Source of the DNA: Pantanalinema sp. GBBB05
Lineage (GTDB): Bacteria > Cyanobacteriota > Cyanobacteriia > Leptolyngbyales > Leptolyngbyaceae
NCBI GenBank assembly: GCA_016743235.1
Contig: VRZD01000029.1
Location: 22,188 to 86,187, forward strand
Direction: 5' to 3'
Length of the DNA stretch: 64,000 bases
The notes beneath the pieces are model-generated. The model saw only the letters and a program-made list of their open reading frames with translations, did not search any database and was not told where the DNA came from. A program made the translations under genes and the position numbers. Positions within the stretch are counted from its first letter, which is position 1, and each line of letters starts with the position of its first letter. Positions 1-8,596 of the stretch are shown here, piece after piece.

Positions 1-533
1 GATTCAACGGCGATTCCTCTACCCCAATCCTTAACCGCTCCAATCTGGGCATAGAGCGCTTTCAGTTCTGCCCATGCTGGGGGGACTAAATCCCCAATCA
101 ATTCTCCTCGGCTCTCAATCGCCTCTAAATCGGGTTGAGCGTCCGAGACATCATCGGAAGTGGTAATCGTGTCTTCCTGGGGCGATTTTTGGGCACTGAG
201 GCGAGGAACGGATAGAGCATCCAATGCCGCAGTCAGGGTTAAATCCGTCAGCGTGACGTTTTTGGATTCAGCGATCGCAGCTAATTCGTCCCGGCGTTTG
301 TGAAATCTCAGCGATCGCTGAGCGCGAGTCGGGTTGATTTTCTGGTCTGCCAGATAAGTTTCCCAACCGCCGTGTCCAACCTCGGCTTTTTTGGCTGCCA
401 GGGATTGACCCAGCAGGAGGTAGAGGGACAAGAGGCTGCGATCGACGGCTTCCCGTGTTCCCTCCGCCTCGGTAATTTGGGCGTTGAGTTCTTTGATGGT
501 GCGATCGGTGGTTTCAATGCTGGCTGCAATCAT
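1..533 (-). CDS. DUF3102-like phage protein (3' end outside window)
   Basis: The frame stays open from an ATG at 533 to the left edge, so the C-terminus is missing. The N-terminal half is helical and contains GHGGWETYLADQKI followed by NPTRAQRSLRF, a pattern I associate with DUF3102-type phage/plasmid proteins (inference, function unknown). The start codon overlaps the stop of the upstream gene as ATGA, which implies translational coupling in the leftward early operon. A copy of the TGACG palindrome lies in frame and encodes SKNVTLTDL. Confidence 0.7.
   Translation of the reverse strand, partial: MIAASIETTDRTIKELNAQITEAEGTREAVDRSLLSLYLLLGQSLAAKKAEVGHGGWETYLADQKINPTRAQRSLRFHKRRDELAAIAESKNVTLTDLTLTAALDALSVPRLSAQKSPQEDTITTSDDVSDAQPDLEAIESRGELIGDLVPPAWAELKALYAQIGAVKDWGRGIAVE
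241..265. repeat. TGACG palindrome, copy 1 (inside a CDS)
   Basis: CCGTCA-GCG-TGACG core with AAAT on one side and TTTTT on the other. This copy is translated in frame within the DUF3102-like gene, so it cannot be a simple terminator here. Confidence 0.8.
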
Positions 534-1141
534 GGCTGAATCCTCTTGAAGCTGACGACCCACACCCACGGATTGCTATCCCACGGGTAAGTTTTACCGT
601 TGATTGACTGCCACAGACCCAAGAACGCATCTTTGGGCTGGTATTGGTAGCCAACTTGAATCACTCCCTCCGCTGCTGCATCTGAATTCGTGATGCTTTG
701 CAACCGCTCAACTCGGACATCGGTCACTTCTAGCGTGATTCGGGAAGCCCAACGGGGCATGAAGATGGACGGTCTTTTTTCGTAAGCAGTTGAAATTCCA
801 TCGTGACCAGAAAAATTCGGCTCGCTGGCGACATAGCGCACATCCGCCCAATTACTCGAAGACAGGTCAACAGAGTGGTAGTAGGTTTTCTGTTCAACCT
901 CGCTCCAGTCCGAGTCAAGTTCAATCCAGAATGTTTCTTTTACCCACAAGCGATCGCCAGGTTTCCCATACTTGCACTTGTCGAGATTGGTCAATGCATG
1001 AGCTTGCAGGCTGTCATCAGAAGGGTCAAACGGCGGTAATTTGACAACTCTACGGGTTTGAGTTTTCCTGTCCTCCAGAATTGCCTGAACCATTGGAGCG
1101 GAGAATAGGATAGGACGTTCTTTAACTTCTGTTGCAATCAT
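530..1141 (-). CDS. ASCH/EVE-like phage protein
   Basis: 203 residues from an ATG that overlaps the preceding stop (ATGA). The protein begins with ERPILFSAPMVQAIL and continues with EDRKTQTRR, then PGDRLWVKETF, MPRWASRITLEVTDVRVERL and NPWVWVVSFKRI. This is the conserved pattern of a phage family that I remember as ASCH-domain (PUA-related, RNA-binding fold). Longer upstream reading frame sequence is low-complexity and out of family, so I reject it. Role in the phage is unknown; the neighbours are early genes. Confidence 0.8.
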   Translation of the reverse strand: MIATEVKERPILFSAPMVQAILEDRKTQTRRVVKLPPFDPSDDSLQAHALTNLDKCKYGKPGDRLWVKETFWIELDSDWSEVEQKTYYHSVDLSSSNWADVRYVASEPNFSGHDGISTAYEKRPSIFMPRWASRITLEVTDVRVERLQSITNSDAAAEGVIQVGYQYQPKDAFLGLWQSINGKTYPWDSNPWVWVVSFKRIQP

Positions 1142-1326
1142 TTTTCGCCAATCCTCACTAGTTGCTGCGTGTGCCAGTAGGCTGTTGCGCCTGTCGAGAG
1201 AACCACCAGTTGAGCCATTTCGTTGCCGCTCAGGTTTTCCGGGATAATCCGGGTGACGCGGAAGATTCGGGAGGGGTCGGCTTTCAGGTGGCAGCGATCG
1301 CCGATCCGAATCAAGCCTGTTGCCAT
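1138..1326 (-). CDS. Small basic protein, possible KOW/SH3-like fold
   Basis: 62 residues. Starts inside the end of the upstream gene and ends on the ATG of the next (ATGA), so it sits in a tightly packed operon. The sequence IRIGDRCHLKADPSRIFRVTRI plus a C-terminal AYWHTQQLVRI looks like a small beta-barrel of the KOW type. Function not recognised. Confidence 0.6.
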   Translation of the reverse strand: MATGLIRIGDRCHLKADPSRIFRVTRIIPENLSGNEMAQLVVLSTGATAYWHTQQLVRIGEK

Positions 1327-1700
1327 CTCTGCCCATCCCAGATGAAACGAAGGTGAACCCGTCCCGGAGCGATGACGACTTGGGTAACGCGAGTGATGGT
1401 ATAGACCGCTGCCAACAACTCATAAACCATGCGAGGTTGGCGAACTAGCTTAGGCTGCTGCTCACAGCTCACAACCAACATTCCGCCAATGTCATCCGTC
1501 CAGTGCCACATGAACGCGGTATGTAGTAGGGCAATCCGGGTGATGGGGTTGCAAATGTGGAGGATGACCTCCCGTGTTTCGGACTGGACATCTGTGCATT
1601 GGGATAGGTCGTATTGGAGGCGACGGAAGTCCGCGATCGCTTCTAACTCACGAGATAGGGCAAAAAGGCTCAAATCCGATTCGCTGGTATCTTGGCTCAT
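1311..1700 (-). CDS. Hypothetical early phage protein
   Basis: 129 residues, overlapping the next gene by 16 bp. No recognised domain. Contains a two-tryptophan motif (MWHWTDD) and a hydrophobic C-terminal half ending WDGQRWQQA. Assigned as a gene from operon position and overlap spacing rather than homology. Confidence 0.6.
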   Translation of the reverse strand: MSQDTSESDLSLFALSRELEAIADFRRLQYDLSQCTDVQSETREVILHICNPITRIALLHTAFMWHWTDDIGGMLVVSCEQQPKLVRQPRMVYELLAAVYTITRVTQVVIAPGRVHLRFIWDGQRWQQA

Positions 1701-1757
1701 AATTTTGGTTTCTGTTGGTCTACGGGTCGATTTTTGGGGTGTGGTGAAAGATTTTGA

Positions 1758-2615
1758 TTAGGCGGGCATCTGCCGAAGTTGGAGGTCGGCGGGAAAGATT
1801 TCGAGGTCGTTATGCTTGCCAGTCCCCCTAGCCTCTAGCCCTGCCGGACGACTGCCCAACTGCTTGACGAACACGGGAACTTGAGCGGTAGTGCATTGCT
1901 GGACAACGGAGCGAATCCATTCGACGTTGCAGGGTCTCGCTTTGGATCCAGATTCACCGCCAACAATCGTCCAGTTGATTTGACTGTCAGGCGATGTCCC
2001 CACGATCGCGTCCCCATTCAAAAATCCCGAGGATTCAGAGTGCATGACGACCACCGGACGCAGCCATTTAGCCAAGTCGATCGCTTCCAGTAATGGTTCG
2101 CAACTCAGGAACCGGATAGCAGCAGGAGTTCTCAGCAATAGCGGGATTCTGGTGTCTGCTGCCTTCTGGTTTTCAACGGTCACGCCTAGCCAAACATTAG
2201 GGAGAGGCAGCTTGATTTGATAGCTGCCACTTGGCATGGGCAGGTCAGCGGCTTTTATCAGTCGTCGCAAGTCTAAGCGATCGCAGTATTGCTGCATCCG
2301 TTCCGGTCGTTTGGTCAGCACTTGGTAAGTGTGCTGCGGGGTCAACGCCATAACCGCAAAAACTTGGTCTAGTTGCTCATCCGTCACCGACTCGTGGAAC
2401 AGGTCACTCATGCTGTTCACAAACACGGTGCGAGGTTTGCGCCATTTCAAGGGTTGCTCTAGGCGCTCTGGATGGAATTGCACATCGGTAAATTTCCGCT
2501 CTCCCCAGAACCGCTTGGCAATATCAGCGGCGTAGCAGTGGGCACAGCCAGGGCTGATTTTGTTGCAGCCAGTTACTGGGTTCCATGTCTCCTGGGTCCA
2601 TTCGATGGTGGTCAT
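1758..2615 (-). CDS. Gp37/Gp68-type phage protein (DUF5131, radical-SAM-like)
   Basis: 285 residues. The N-terminus IEWTQETWNPVTGCNKISPG followed by CAHCYA is characteristic of the phage Gp37/Gp68 family (DUF5131), which has a radical-SAM-like three-cysteine cluster. FVNSMSDLFHESV and VLTKRPERM are further family hallmarks, and WTIVGGESGSKARPC lies near the C-terminus. The substrate of this family is not established. Starts on an ATG overlapping the stop of the zinc-ribbon gene upstream. Confidence 0.88.
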   Translation of the reverse strand: MTTIEWTQETWNPVTGCNKISPGCAHCYAADIAKRFWGERKFTDVQFHPERLEQPLKWRKPRTVFVNSMSDLFHESVTDEQLDQVFAVMALTPQHTYQVLTKRPERMQQYCDRLDLRRLIKAADLPMPSGSYQIKLPLPNVWLGVTVENQKAADTRIPLLLRTPAAIRFLSCEPLLEAIDLAKWLRPVVVMHSESSGFLNGDAIVGTSPDSQINWTIVGGESGSKARPCNVEWIRSVVQQCTTAQVPVFVKQLGSRPAGLEARGTGKHNDLEIFPADLQLRQMPA

Positions 2616-2785
2616 AGTTCGTCGCTCTTAGTGTTGGGTTGTCCGTGGTTGGCAATTTTGTCGGCATTTCGCCTGAATGCCATTTCGAGGTTGTAGAAAC
2701 ACATGGGGTGGTAGGGGAGTCCGCCGTTGTAGGTGTAGACCCGCCCTAGAATCAGGTCGCAGCAGTAGACGCATTTATGAGCCAT
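2612..2785 (-). CDS. Small zinc-ribbon-like protein
   Basis: 57 residues. I chose the internal ATG (MAHKCVYCCDLI) over the longer frame because the upstream part is the tail of dnaB in another frame. Cysteines CVYCC and HPMC form a plausible single zinc site. It overlaps dnaB by 11 bp and the DUF5131 gene by 4 bp. Confidence 0.65.
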   Translation of the reverse strand: MAHKCVYCCDLILGRVYTYNGGLPYHPMCFYNLEMAFRRNADKIANHGQPNTKSDEL

Positions 2786-4175
2786 ACGTCCTCGCTGGTT
2801 GCAGGTTTTGAAAGCGGGTGAATTGCGGTTCAAACAACAGGCGAACAGGTCCGGTTCTGCCGTGTCGGTTTTTCTCAACCAAAACCTCTGCAATCCCTCT
2901 GTCTGGCGTGTCGGGATTGTGCCGTTCGTCCCGGTACAACATCAGGATTAGGTCTGCATCCTGCTCGATCGCTCCGCTGCCTCTCAAGTCCTTGGCTTTT
3001 GGTCGCTTGTTCGCCTGTCCTTCCACCTCGCGATTGAGCTGGGATAGCAGCATCACGGGACACTTCAGTTTTCGCGCCATCTGCTTGCACTCACGGGTGA
3101 TTCTGCCCAGCTCCTTCACCTCGTTATCGCTGGAACCATCCAGCATCAAGTGCAGGTAATCAATGCAAATCAGTCCAATCCTCCGGGGCGGCTTATCGGG
3201 GTTAGCACGGCTGATTGCATCCAGTTCAGATTGCTTTTGGTGGCACCGGCTGATGATGTTAGCGGTTGAGATGCACTGCGATTCATCAATCCAGATTCCC
3301 GCCTCACTGACATTCGCGATCGCATAGGCAATCGTCTCCCATTCGTCTGGGTGAATCCGCACCTCACTCAAGCGATCGCTCTCAATGCGGGTTTCAGCCG
3401 ACAGAATCCTTCGCCCAATCTCACCGCCTGACATTTCCAGGGAGAACAGCATTGCGTCTGCCCCTTGAGCGGCAACATTTCGCAGGACATTGACTGTTAG
3501 AGCGGTCTTCCCGTCCCCTGGTCTACCACCAACAATGACAAGGTTTTCAGGCTTTAACCCCCCGGTCATTTTGTCGAGTTCAGTAAACCCTGTTGGGACT
3601 CCGACTGCCGCCTGTCCCGCCTCAACTGCCTGCATCCGGTTAAATTCTTCGTGCAGAATTTCTGAGATGTGGCGCAATCCTCGCTCTTGGGCAGCCGCAG
3701 TCAGGCTAAACACCTGGCTTTGGGCATGTTCAATGATGTCATCCCAGTTTTTATTGGGGTCAAGAGCAGCGGACTCCATCTCACGCGCTACCTGAATTAC
3801 CCGCCGCGCCTTCCAGAACTCGATCAGCGTGTTAATCCGGTTGTCGATATTGACCGCGTGAACAATGCAGTCTATGAGTTGGCAAAGCCGCCGGTTCCCG
3901 CCAATTCCTTCGAGCAGTCCTCGCTTACTTAGCCAAATTGACACACTGGTTAGGTCATTCGGTTGCTGTTGGGAGTGCAGCGCAATGATGGCTTGAGCAA
4001 TAGTTTGATGGGCATTAACGTAGAACAGCTCTGACTTGAACTGCCCTGCCACCCGAATAATGGCATTTTGGTCAAACAGCAGCATCCCTAGCGCTTCCTC
4101 CTCGGCTTCGATGCTGTGGGGCAGAATTTTGGCGGTTCTGCCACGGGGGGCTTCTCGTAAATCCCGTTGATACAT
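2775..4175 (-). CDS. dnaB: Replicative DNA helicase, DnaB family
   Basis: 466 residues, normal length for DnaB. The N-terminal domain (about residues 15-115) begins LPHSIEAEEEALGMLL. The RecA-like domain starts near residue 190: GVPTGFTELDKMTGGLKPEN, Walker A GGRPGDGKTAL, LFSLEMSGGEIGRRIL, Walker B region ICIDYLHLM, then LLSQLNREVE, DLRGSGAIEQDAD and VEKNRHGRTG (arginine-finger/late motifs). It follows the initiator-like gene by 2 bp, the same pairing as in phages that carry their own initiator and helicase. It should load at the phage origin and drive fork unwinding. Confidence 0.95.
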   Translation of the reverse strand: MYQRDLREAPRGRTAKILPHSIEAEEEALGMLLFDQNAIIRVAGQFKSELFYVNAHQTIAQAIIALHSQQQPNDLTSVSIWLSKRGLLEGIGGNRRLCQLIDCIVHAVNIDNRINTLIEFWKARRVIQVAREMESAALDPNKNWDDIIEHAQSQVFSLTAAAQERGLRHISEILHEEFNRMQAVEAGQAAVGVPTGFTELDKMTGGLKPENLVIVGGRPGDGKTALTVNVLRNVAAQGADAMLFSLEMSGGEIGRRILSAETRIESDRLSEVRIHPDEWETIAYAIANVSEAGIWIDESQCISTANIISRCHQKQSELDAISRANPDKPPRRIGLICIDYLHLMLDGSSDNEVKELGRITRECKQMARKLKCPVMLLSQLNREVEGQANKRPKAKDLRGSGAIEQDADLILMLYRDERHNPDTPDRGIAEVLVEKNRHGRTGPVRLLFEPQFTRFQNLQPARTYGS

Positions 4176-4177
4176 GA

Positions 4178-5146
4178 CTAGCCTCCTTTGGCTTGTTCAA
4201 GAATTCGTTTAGCGGATGCGATCGCTTGTCGTTGCCGCTCCCTCTCTTCTGGGGTTAGCGGTTTCTCGGGCTCAGTAACCGCGATCGCCGCCGGGGTCTG
4301 TGCGGTCCTGCGTGAGTCCCAATAGGCTCGAAGCTGTGTGACGTTGTTGTCCTTTTCGAGCTTCATGAGGTGAAGGGTTATTTTTGCGGCGTTTGGGCTA
4401 CCGTCATCCAGGGAATAGAAATCAGGCATCGATCGGTGAACCGCCTTGATGATGTCTGGGTGAAACTTGGTTGAATCCTCTTTCCAGTCGGGCAGCGTTC
4501 CAGGGGTTCTTGCTGCCATGCGAGCTTCAAATCGCTCGCCATCCGACTGCCGAGCGGCAAAATTCGCGGGCGGCGCGGCGGAACTCTTTTGTTCAGACCG
4601 TCCCTCGATCGCTAAATCTTCTGCGTTAGATGAACAGGAAGAATGATTTGTTGAAGTCGGAGCGGCTTCGTTTTTTTGCTCGCTCTTAGAAAGATTGGTT
4701 TTCTTCCATTTGTCTTTTTCACTATTTGTATTCTTAGGGTCAACTGAGTTGACTAGTTGGGGGTCAACTGAGTTGACTAGTTGGGGTCTACTGAGTTGAC
4801 TAGTCAACTGAGTAGACTGGTCTACTGAGTTGACTAGTTCTAAATCGCAAACCGCGTACAGGTTGCTGTTTCGACGGGAATCACCCTCGCTAACCTTGCG
4901 GATGTATCCGAGGTCAATCAATTTCTTGACAGCGTTCACTACCCCTTGCCGACTTAACCCTGTTTTTTTCTGGAGGTACTGGAGACTGGGAAACGCCTGG
5001 TTGACACGATCGCAGTGGCGTAGGATGACGATGTAGACAACTGTTGCAGCCAACCCCATCTTGACGATGTGACCGCCATCAATCAGGGCGTTGTCTGCCC
5101 ACCAGAAGTGTGTTTTTCGCCTATCCCCAAGTTCAGCCTTGCTCAT
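4178..5146 (-). CDS. Winged-helix replication initiator-like protein
   Basis: 322 residues. The N-terminal 110 residues contain a winged helix: FPSLQYLQKKTGLSRQGVVN followed by AVKKLIDLGYIRKV. The middle is low-complexity and contains repeated LVNSVDP units, encoded by the iteron cluster described separately. The C-terminal part is charged and helical. Position immediately upstream of dnaB and iterons inside the gene are the arrangement of lambda O, so I infer an origin-binding initiator. The sequence itself is not clearly homologous to O. Confidence 0.75.
   Translation of the reverse strand: MSKAELGDRRKTHFWWADNALIDGGHIVKMGLAATVVYIVILRHCDRVNQAFPSLQYLQKKTGLSRQGVVNAVKKLIDLGYIRKVSEGDSRRNSNLYAVCDLELVNSVDQSTQLTSQLSRPQLVNSVDPQLVNSVDPKNTNSEKDKWKKTNLSKSEQKNEAAPTSTNHSSCSSNAEDLAIEGRSEQKSSAAPPANFAARQSDGERFEARMAARTPGTLPDWKEDSTKFHPDIIKAVHRSMPDFYSLDDGSPNAAKITLHLMKLEKDNNVTQLRAYWDSRRTAQTPAAIAVTEPEKPLTPEERERQRQAIASAKRILEQAKGG
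4744..4838. other. Iteron cluster, candidate replication origin
   Basis: Five direct copies of the 14-mer CTGAGTTGACTAGT on the plus strand begin at 4744, 4768, 4791, 4808 (two mismatches) and 4825. Spacing is 24, 23, 17 and 17 bp. They lie inside the initiator-like gene. An A/T-rich, T-tract-containing stretch (about 4650-4740) lies directly beside them and could be the unwinding element. Arrangement matches origins of the lambda type (inference). Confidence 0.75.
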
Positions 5147-5696
5147 GACCGGCTCCCGCTTGTGTTGGCGGCTGGATTTTCAAGGGTGAGTCATTGGGAG
5201 GCAGGGAAGAGAGTAAATTAAAGGCTTTATCAATCCAGTCTGCTAGTTGCTCATGGGTGGGAGGGCTGAGTGTTTCGACCATGAACCTTGCAGCAAGGCT
5301 GCGATCGTCGCCTGTAATCGATCGCAGGAAAAACGTGTTGTAGGCGTGGTAAATTACAGCCTGCCCGGGGAGTGGAAGTGGAGGGGACTCCAAGGATTCA
5401 AACCATTTAGCGTCTGGCTTGCGCTCCAAGCATTCACAAAGCAATGTTTCCGCCAGGTAGGTGTGGCGAGTACGCCATGCGGAGACAGCTTGAATTCCGG
5501 GCAGTAACTCCGAGGTTGGGTCAGAGTGGTGAGAACCAACCCTGTAGAAATTGGTTCTATCAGCTCGAGCCAAGTAGACGTATCCAGGCTGATAAGGAAC
5601 CTTTCCTTGTCGGTACTCATGCTCTTTGAGAATCCGCTCCGCGATCGTGGGGAACTTCTGTCGAATGGCAACGATGAATGCTGGTACTAGCGTCAT
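5133..5696 (-). CDS. GIY-YIG/T5orf172-like protein
   Basis: 187 residues. I start at the ATG preceded by GGAGGAAGTC rather than five codons earlier. PGYVYLARADRTNFYRVGSH, followed by an AE-containing helix (YLAETLLCECL) and KWFE, matches the degenerate GIY-YIG pattern of the T5orf172/Mug113 family. The usual catalytic GIY and YIG are replaced by GYVYL and YRVG. Could be a nuclease or a DNA-binding relic. Confidence 0.6.
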   Translation of the reverse strand: MTLVPAFIVAIRQKFPTIAERILKEHEYRQGKVPYQPGYVYLARADRTNFYRVGSHHSDPTSELLPGIQAVSAWRTRHTYLAETLLCECLERKPDAKWFESLESPPLPLPGQAVIYHAYNTFFLRSITGDDRSLAARFMVETLSPPTHEQLADWIDKAFNLLSSLPPNDSPLKIQPPTQAGAGHEQG

Positions 5697-5968
5697 GACT
5701 TCCTCCGGCACGCAAACGCGGGTTGTTCAGCGGCGGGGTTGCAGACGATCGCGAGACTCCGTAGCCAGTCAACGCTCACCTCTGCCAATCGAGCTGCGAT
5801 CGGTAAAGCGGGGTCAATGGTTACCGCTGCCTCCTCGATCGGGATGCGTTGATTCTCAAACCGGGATAGCCAAATCCAATCCACTCCGAGATAGTCGCCA
5901 AATTCACGGTGGGAAAGCTTTGCCCCTATACGAATCATCTTGAGTGCTCTGTTCAGGGTGTAGTTCAT
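5693..5968 (-). CDS. Xre-family helix-turn-helix protein
   Basis: 91 residues. LSHREFGDYLGVDWIWLSRF followed by ENQRIPI is a clear Xre/Cro-type HTH near residues 18-45. It overlaps both neighbours by about 4 bp. Probably a transcriptional regulator of the early region. Confidence 0.75.
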   Translation of the reverse strand: MNYTLNRALKMIRIGAKLSHREFGDYLGVDWIWLSRFENQRIPIEEAAVTIDPALPIAARLAEVSVDWLRSLAIVCNPAAEQPAFACRRKS

Positions 5969-6861
5969 GACTCACCCCACTTGTCGCCGCCCATTTGGGC
6001 ATCTAGAGCGACCACAATATCGGCGTAGCGGTTCTCACCAAGCACAAGCTTGTCGAGTAGTAGAATTCCGTCCCGTGAAATCCAACACTCCCCATCCGAC
6101 TCGTCAGTGTACTGTTCACCACCAGCCGCCGTGAGTAAATCTCTGAGGTACTGTGGGCAAGCCTCGGTCTGTCCTTCTCCTAATCCCCAGAACGCCTTTT
6201 GGAAGTCTTCAGGCATCTGGTAGACGGTGTTAGCCAGGAACCATTTACTGAAATTCTCAAGCTCTGGATGCCGCGCCTCAATTCCGCAGCAGATTTGCAT
6301 GGCGTAGGAAACCGCTTGAGGTGGCGTTAGAGTTTCGAGTCGTTTGCGGGCAACTTCTAGCAGATTGTCGAAGAATGGAACCCCTAGCATGTCCTCGATC
6401 GCTTGCACGGGGTCGGGACTGGAATGCAATTTCTCTCCCTCTTTCAGCAAGTCCTTCATGTGCTTACGGCGACGTGGACTGACTGAATCGAGTAGAGCTT
6501 TCTTTGCCCGATCGGACAGCATGATGCCGTGCTTGCCATCGACCTCCATGCCGCTGATGTCCTTCCCAAGCTCACACCCCTTGGTCGCTAAGTCCTGGGT
6601 CAGGATGTTCATCGCCATGTCAATCATGGTTTCGTACTTCTCATCCCCGATCGTGCTGCGGTAGAACCACTCAAAAGACTCAGAGTCACACTCGGGTAAA
6701 ACCTCTTGAGTCAGCATATTGGCGAGGCGCTCTGCCCCAATGCGGGGTTTAAATTTCTGGATGAGGGATTGCATTGCAAAGTAATCGCGGCGGCAAATTA
6801 CTTTGACCAGTTGGCGTTTCTCAATCTCGAAATTGGGTTGCTTACCAAAACCTTTACTCAT
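5965..6861 (-). CDS. Hypothetical phage protein
   Basis: 298 residues, largely helical and soluble, beginning MSKGFGKQPNFEIEK. No domain recognised. A cysteine-containing stretch (CCGIEARHPELENFSKW) and an acidic C-terminus are the only notable features. Overlaps the Xre gene by 4 bp and follows the coiled-coil gene by 2 bp. Confidence 0.65.
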   Translation of the reverse strand: MSKGFGKQPNFEIEKRQLVKVICRRDYFAMQSLIQKFKPRIGAERLANMLTQEVLPECDSESFEWFYRSTIGDEKYETMIDMAMNILTQDLATKGCELGKDISGMEVDGKHGIMLSDRAKKALLDSVSPRRRKHMKDLLKEGEKLHSSPDPVQAIEDMLGVPFFDNLLEVARKRLETLTPPQAVSYAMQICCGIEARHPELENFSKWFLANTVYQMPEDFQKAFWGLGEGQTEACPQYLRDLLTAAGGEQYTDESDGECWISRDGILLLDKLVLGENRYADIVVALDAQMGGDKWGES

Positions 6862-6863
6862 GA

Positions 6864-8009
6864 CTAGTTCGCTCCTACCAAAACTTGCTTGTGGTGACCG
6901 TTGGTAGATGCCTTCTGCCCTACTCGCTCCTGTAGGTCCTCAATTTGGGCGGTAAGGAGTGCCAGTTTACGCTCTGCCGCCTCCCTGTCCCGTGTCGCCT
7001 CGTCAATTTCCTGGGTGCAACGGCTAATCGTTAATCGCTCTTTGTCCGCCTCACTCTGAAACCATGTCAGCACCGCTCCGATGTCCGGCTGCCCGGATTG
7101 ATGCTCCTGATGTTTGGCGAGTTCATCCAGTCGGTTGCCCTGCTTCCAGAGTTTGTCCCTAAGTTCGCCCATCACCTCCTGTTGCTCGGCTAGGGTGCGT
7201 TGCAGAGCTTCCTTTGCTTCAGTTTCCAGCTCCAGTGCTGCCTGAAGTTCCTTGACCCGACATTGCAAAACTTCGGTCTCTGGGGAGGGCTCTACGGCTT
7301 TAGGTTGTTCGGCTTCCCGCGATTTCACCCGCAGTACCTCTAGGCGTTCCTCAGCTGCCTGGTAAGCCCTGCAAGCGGCGTTAGAGGCATGAGTTTCTTG
7401 ATTGAAGTAAGCCTTGCTGATGCCAGCAGAAATGCACAGCTGATATTTGTTGGGCAGGGTGTAGGACTGATTGGAGACAGCCGTTTGCTCCGCTTCGTTG
7501 ATAGCGTCCAGAATCTTGGATAAAACTTCGTTTGCCATATCGTTCTCCTGTGGTGTGGCTGGCTGGGTGGATTTGAATTGATAGGTGATGGTTTTCTGTG
7601 GGTTCGTATCTCGCAGCGATCGCGGACGAAAAGCGTCAGGGATGACGGTTTTCACCTCAACCTCGGGGTAGCTGGAATCGCCAGGGAAAATAATTTTTAC
7701 GGTCTGATCAACTCGGTCTTTTGCAGGCTCGAACAAGGGTCGTTTGCGCTGCGGTTGCCAACCGATGGGGTAAACCTTTGGCTCTTCAAAATATTGTTGA
7801 GACGGGTGCATCTCAATTTCTCCCTGCCCTGCCATCTGGGTACAGAGTCGATGAATGGTTGGGTTCGGGCGAGTTTTGCCAGACCCGGTGTAGAACCCGT
7901 TCAAGCCCATGTGTCGAGCGAGTCGGCTGATGGTAATCCCTGGATGGCGTTCTACGATCGCTAGTATCTGCTTCTGTCGTTGCTTGTCTGTTGCGCTAGA
8001 GGCAGGCAT
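6864..8009 (-). CDS. Winged-helix plus coiled-coil protein, with possible internal start
   Basis: 381 residues from an ATG preceded by AGGAGGTTGAT. Residues about 1-60 form a winged helix (IVERHPGITISRLARHMGLN). Residues about 225-370 are a long heptad coiled coil. An internal ATG at 7538 has its own good ribosome site (CAGGAGAACGAT), so a second product of about 224 residues consisting of the coiled-coil part could be made. A TGACG palindrome is translated in frame near 7640. It may be a fusion of two formerly separate genes. Confidence 0.7.
   Translation of the reverse strand: MPASSATDKQRQKQILAIVERHPGITISRLARHMGLNGFYTGSGKTRPNPTIHRLCTQMAGQGEIEMHPSQQYFEEPKVYPIGWQPQRKRPLFEPAKDRVDQTVKIIFPGDSSYPEVEVKTVIPDAFRPRSLRDTNPQKTITYQFKSTQPATPQENDMANEVLSKILDAINEAEQTAVSNQSYTLPNKYQLCISAGISKAYFNQETHASNAACRAYQAAEERLEVLRVKSREAEQPKAVEPSPETEVLQCRVKELQAALELETEAKEALQRTLAEQQEVMGELRDKLWKQGNRLDELAKHQEHQSGQPDIGAVLTWFQSEADKERLTISRCTQEIDEATRDREAAERKLALLTAQIEDLQERVGQKASTNGHHKQVLVGAN
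7630..7654. repeat. TGACG palindrome, copy 2 (inside a CDS)
   Basis: AAAAGCGTCA-GGGA-TGACGGTTTT. Translated in frame on the minus strand as part of VKTVIPDAF in the winged-helix/coiled-coil protein. Confidence 0.75.
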
Positions 8010-8010
8010 A

Positions 8011-8292
8011 TCAACCTCCTGCCCCCAGCTTGAAAATGGGGTGCTTCCAGCCCACGATCGCGACATCAAACACCGATGCTGGTGGAGCTACCTGAATCAG
8101 ACGGTAGGTCATTACACCTTCGGAGTTCGGAACATACTCTAAACGGAATGTGTCCGAATTGTGAAGATTGTGTTTTAATTGTTCGATAACAGCCCTAAGC
8201 TGGCTGTAGCTAAGTCCAGTAAAGTCTTTAAGTTCCCCTAGGGTTTGGGGATGGACTTTCAAGGCATTCAGAATTTTTGTTTTCGGGTCCAT
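8011..8292 (-). CDS. Small winged-helix protein
   Basis: 93 residues from the ATG (MDPKTKILNALK); four codons upstream there is only a TTG. TLGELKDFTGLSYSQLRAVI is a winged-helix recognition segment, followed by a wing-like MTYRLIQV. Ends one base before the ATG of the next gene. Confidence 0.65.
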   Translation of the reverse strand: MDPKTKILNALKVHPQTLGELKDFTGLSYSQLRAVIEQLKHNLHNSDTFRLEYVPNSEGVMTYRLIQVAPPASVFDVAIVGWKHPIFKLGAGG

Positions 8293-8359
8293 TGTTGTTT
8301 TCAAGTGGTTAATGGTAGCGATCGCTCTGGGGGCAAACCAGCGATCGCTTTTTCATGGG

Positions 8360-8596
8360 TTAGAACAAGGCTAATTGCCCGTTGTCGGCTAGCTTGCGTA
8401 GACCCCATTCGTAAGAGCTAAATGTCTTGGAACCGTTGTCCCAACGCACAACGGGATACAGTCCTTCGCGTCCGCTCATGTGACGAAACTCGACAATGGT
8501 TCCGCATTTCCGAGAGTGAGACGGCAGTGCTGCCAGTTCAATCACTCGATCGCCAATCTCTAGCCAGGTGCGATCGGGTAGCTCTAACTGAGTCAT
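8360..8596 (-). CDS. Small KOW/SH3-like protein
   Basis: 78 residues. EIGDRVIELAALPSHSRKCG followed by TIVEF and a VVRWDNGSK strand looks like a small SH3-type barrel, as in other phage accessory proteins. Function unknown. Starts on an ATG that overlaps the stop of the 57-residue gene upstream. Confidence 0.6.
   Translation of the reverse strand: MTQLELPDRTWLEIGDRVIELAALPSHSRKCGTIVEFRHMSGREGLYPVVRWDNGSKTFSSYEWGLRKLADNGQLALF

Noticed and set aside
4744..4838. Tandem repeats as coding low-complexity only
   Set aside because: The DNA repeat is better conserved than needed for the peptide and is not strictly codon-periodic (24, 23, 17, 17), so an iteron function is preferred.
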